DNA of 64,000 nucleotides from contig JAHRYN010000006.1 of NCBI GenBank assembly GCA_020621405.1, positions 178,664-242,663 on the forward strand, written 5' to 3'. The translations under genes were made by a program, and so were the position numbers. Below the pieces are notes generated by a model. That model was not told where the DNA came from. It did not search any database and was given only the letters and a program-made list of their open reading frames with translations. Origin of the DNA: Betaproteobacteria bacterium (GTDB lineage Bacteria; Pseudomonadota; Gammaproteobacteria; Burkholderiales; Rhodocyclaceae). Positions 62,506 to 64,000 of this stretch are shown in pieces. Every line of letters starts with the position of its first letter. Within the stretch, counting starts at the first letter, position 1.

Positions 62506-64000
62506 TCAGCGTACTGCAGCGACCTGCTGTACCTGAGCAGCCGGCGCGGCGGAGTGCTGTGTCGCATCGGCCGGCGCGGAGGCGCTCGGCAGCAGCGGCA
62601 CGATCAGCAGCGCGACGATGTTGATGATCTTGATCAGCGGATTGACCGCAGGGCCGGCCGTGTCCTTGTACGGATCGCCGACCGTGTCGCCGGTCACCGC
62701 CGCCTTGTGCGCCTCGGAGCCCTTGCCGCCGAAGTGGCCGTCCTCGATGTACTTCTTCGCGTTGTCCCAGGCACCACCGCCAGTGGTCATCGAGATCGCG
62801 ACGAACAGGCCGGTCACGATGGTGCCCATCAGCAGGCCGCCCAGTGCCTGCACGCCGGCTTCGGGGCCCATCAGGAAGGCCATGCCGAACGCGACGACCA
62901 CCGGCACCAGCACCGGCAGCAGCGACGGGATCATCATTTCCTTGATCGCCGCCACGGTCAGCATGTCGACTGCGCGCGAGTAGTCGGGCTTGGCCGTGCC
63001 TTCCATGATGCCGGCGATTTCCTTGAACTGGCGGCGCACCTCGACCACGACCGCACCGGCCGAACGACCGACCGCTTCCATCGCCATCGCACCGAACAGA
63101 TAGGGAATCAGGCCACCGATGAACAGGCCGATGATGACTGCGGGATTTGCCAGATCGAAGCTCACGTGGTGTCCGGCGGCTTCGAGCGCGTGGGTGTAGT
63201 CGGCGAACAGCACGAGCGCTGCCAGACCGGCCGAGCCGATGGCATAACCCTTGGTCACTGCCTTGGTCGTGTTGCCCACGGCGTCGAGCGGGTCGGTTAC
63301 GGCACGCACCGAATCCGGCAGTTCCGACATCTCGGCGATGCCGCCCGCGTTGTCGGTGATCGGACCGTAGGCGTCGAGTGCGACGATGATGCCGGACATG
63401 CTGAGCATCGAGGTCGCGGCGATCGCGATGCCGTACAGGCCACCCATCGTGTAGGCCGCCCAGATGGCTGCGCACACCGCCAGCACCGGCAGCGCGCACG
63501 ACTTCATCGACACGCCGAGGCCGGCGATGATGTTGGTGCCGTGGCCGGTGGTCGAAGCTTCCGCGATATGGCGCACCGGCTTGAACTCGGTACTGGTGTA
63601 GTACTCGGTGATCACCACCATCAGGCCGGTCAGCACGAGACCGACGACGGCCGCACCGTACAGGCGCAGCTGTGCGCCGTCGGCAATGCCCATCGCCGCG
63701 TTCAGCGCATCGTCCGGCATCAGCGCCGTGGTCAGCGGATAGAAGGCGATCAGCGCCAGCACGCCGGCGACGATCAGGCCGCGGTACAGGCCGTTCATGA
63801 TCTTCTGGCCCGGCTTGGTCTTGACGAACAGGCAGCCGATGATGGACGCGATGATCGAGAAACCACCCAGCGCGAGCGGGTAGATGACCGCCGCTTCGGC
63901 ATTCGACTTCAGCAGCAGCGCACCGAGCAGCATGGTGGCCACGGTCGTCACCGCGTAGGTCTCGAACAGGTCGGCCGCCATGCCGGCGCAGTCGCCGACG
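62506..64000 (-). CDS. hppA: H+-translocating membrane pyrophosphatase, 5' part outside window
   Basis: Integral-membrane pump coupling pyrophosphate hydrolysis to proton export. The frame is open to the right edge ([17 protein letters not shown]), so the Met at 63981 is internal and the start lies beyond 64000. About 498 codons are present, with [29 protein letters not shown] and [17 protein letters not shown], the substrate- and metal-binding loops. [10 protein letters not shown], with Lys where K+-dependent enzymes have Ala, predicts a K+-independent H+-PPase. The tail is Ala/Gln-rich and longer than usual. Confidence 0.95.
   Translation of the reverse strand, partial: VGDCAGMAADLFETYAVTTVATMLLGALLLKSNAEAAVIYPLALGGFSIIASIIGCLFVKTKPGQKIMNGLYRGLIVAGVLALIAFYPLTTALMPDDALNAAMGIADGAQLRLYGAAVVGLVLTGLMVVITEYYTSTEFKPVRHIAEASTTGHGTNIIAGLGVSMKSCALPVLAVCAAIWAAYTMGGLYGIAIAATSMLSMSGIIVALDAYGPITDNAGGIAEMSELPDSVRAVTDPLDAVGNTTKAVTKGYAIGSAGLAALVLFADYTHALEAAGHHVSFDLANPAVIIGLFIGGLIPYLFGAMAMEAVGRSAGAVVVEVRRQFKEIAGIMEGTAKPDYSRAVDMLTVAAIKEMMIPSLLPVLVPVVVAFGMAFLMGPEAGVQALGGLLMGTIVTGLFVAISMTTGGGAWDNAKKYIEDGHFGGKGSEAHKAAVTGDTVGDPYKDTAGPAVNPLIKIINIVALLIVPLLPSASAPADATQHSAAPAAQVQQVAAVR

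Noticed and set aside
1..64000. tRNA, rRNA or prophage genes
   Set aside because: No rRNA stretch, tRNA cloverleaf with CCA end or phage structural, integrase or att signature was recognised by eye; a covariance-model scan would be needed to exclude a tRNA fully.

Overview
The window is GC-rich proteobacterial chromosomal DNA, most likely from a betaproteobacterium of the Rhodocyclales/Methyloversatilis kind. This is inferred from gene content only: PEP-CTERM proteins, an adenosylcobalamin-dependent ribonucleotide reductase, an orphan pqqA, ovothiol genes and a membrane pyrophosphatase. I found no rRNA, tRNA, CRISPR array or intact insertion sequence.

Bases 1-25188 hold a two-partner secretion locus read on the minus strand. 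The order is a giant filamentous adhesin (tpsA2, 4852 aa), its outer-membrane transporter (tpsB, overlapping by 4 bp), and a second giant adhesin (tpsA1) that runs off the left edge. The two adhesins share a 955-bp segment with only two differences, covering signal peptide and secretion domain, while the rest has diverged. A conserved palindromic box lies at the same distance upstream of both start codons. A divergent response regulator/histidine kinase pair (25502-27541) follows and may control the locus.

Bases 27.8-36.6 kb hold class II ribonucleotide reductase, a small methyltransferase, two PEP-CTERM proteins that each have a sigma-54-like promoter, a NYN/LOTUS-type protein, Rnk, a FecR-SPOR protein and a small cupin. 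Bases 36.7-45 kb hold a FUSC-family membrane protein, a LysR regulator divergent from glutathione-transferase and flavin-binding genes, and an ovoA-ovoB ovothiol operon.

Bases 45-50 kb form a scarred region: a hybrid histidine kinase broken by one inserted T, an intact YefM-type antitoxin followed by a decayed Txe/YoeB toxin, and an MFS exporter divergent from a MetR-like regulator. Bases 50-56.7 kb hold a cupin, a small membrane protein, a three-gene efflux operon of the yhiI-rbbA-yhhJ type and a small membrane protein.

The right end (56.7-64 kb) holds a stand-alone pqqA (24 codons) with a strong terminator, a solitary adenine DNA methyltransferase, prolyl aminopeptidase translationally coupled to a NarL-type sensor kinase and its regulator, a secreted trypsin-like protease, and the 3' part of an H+-translocating pyrophosphatase whose motif predicts K+-independence.
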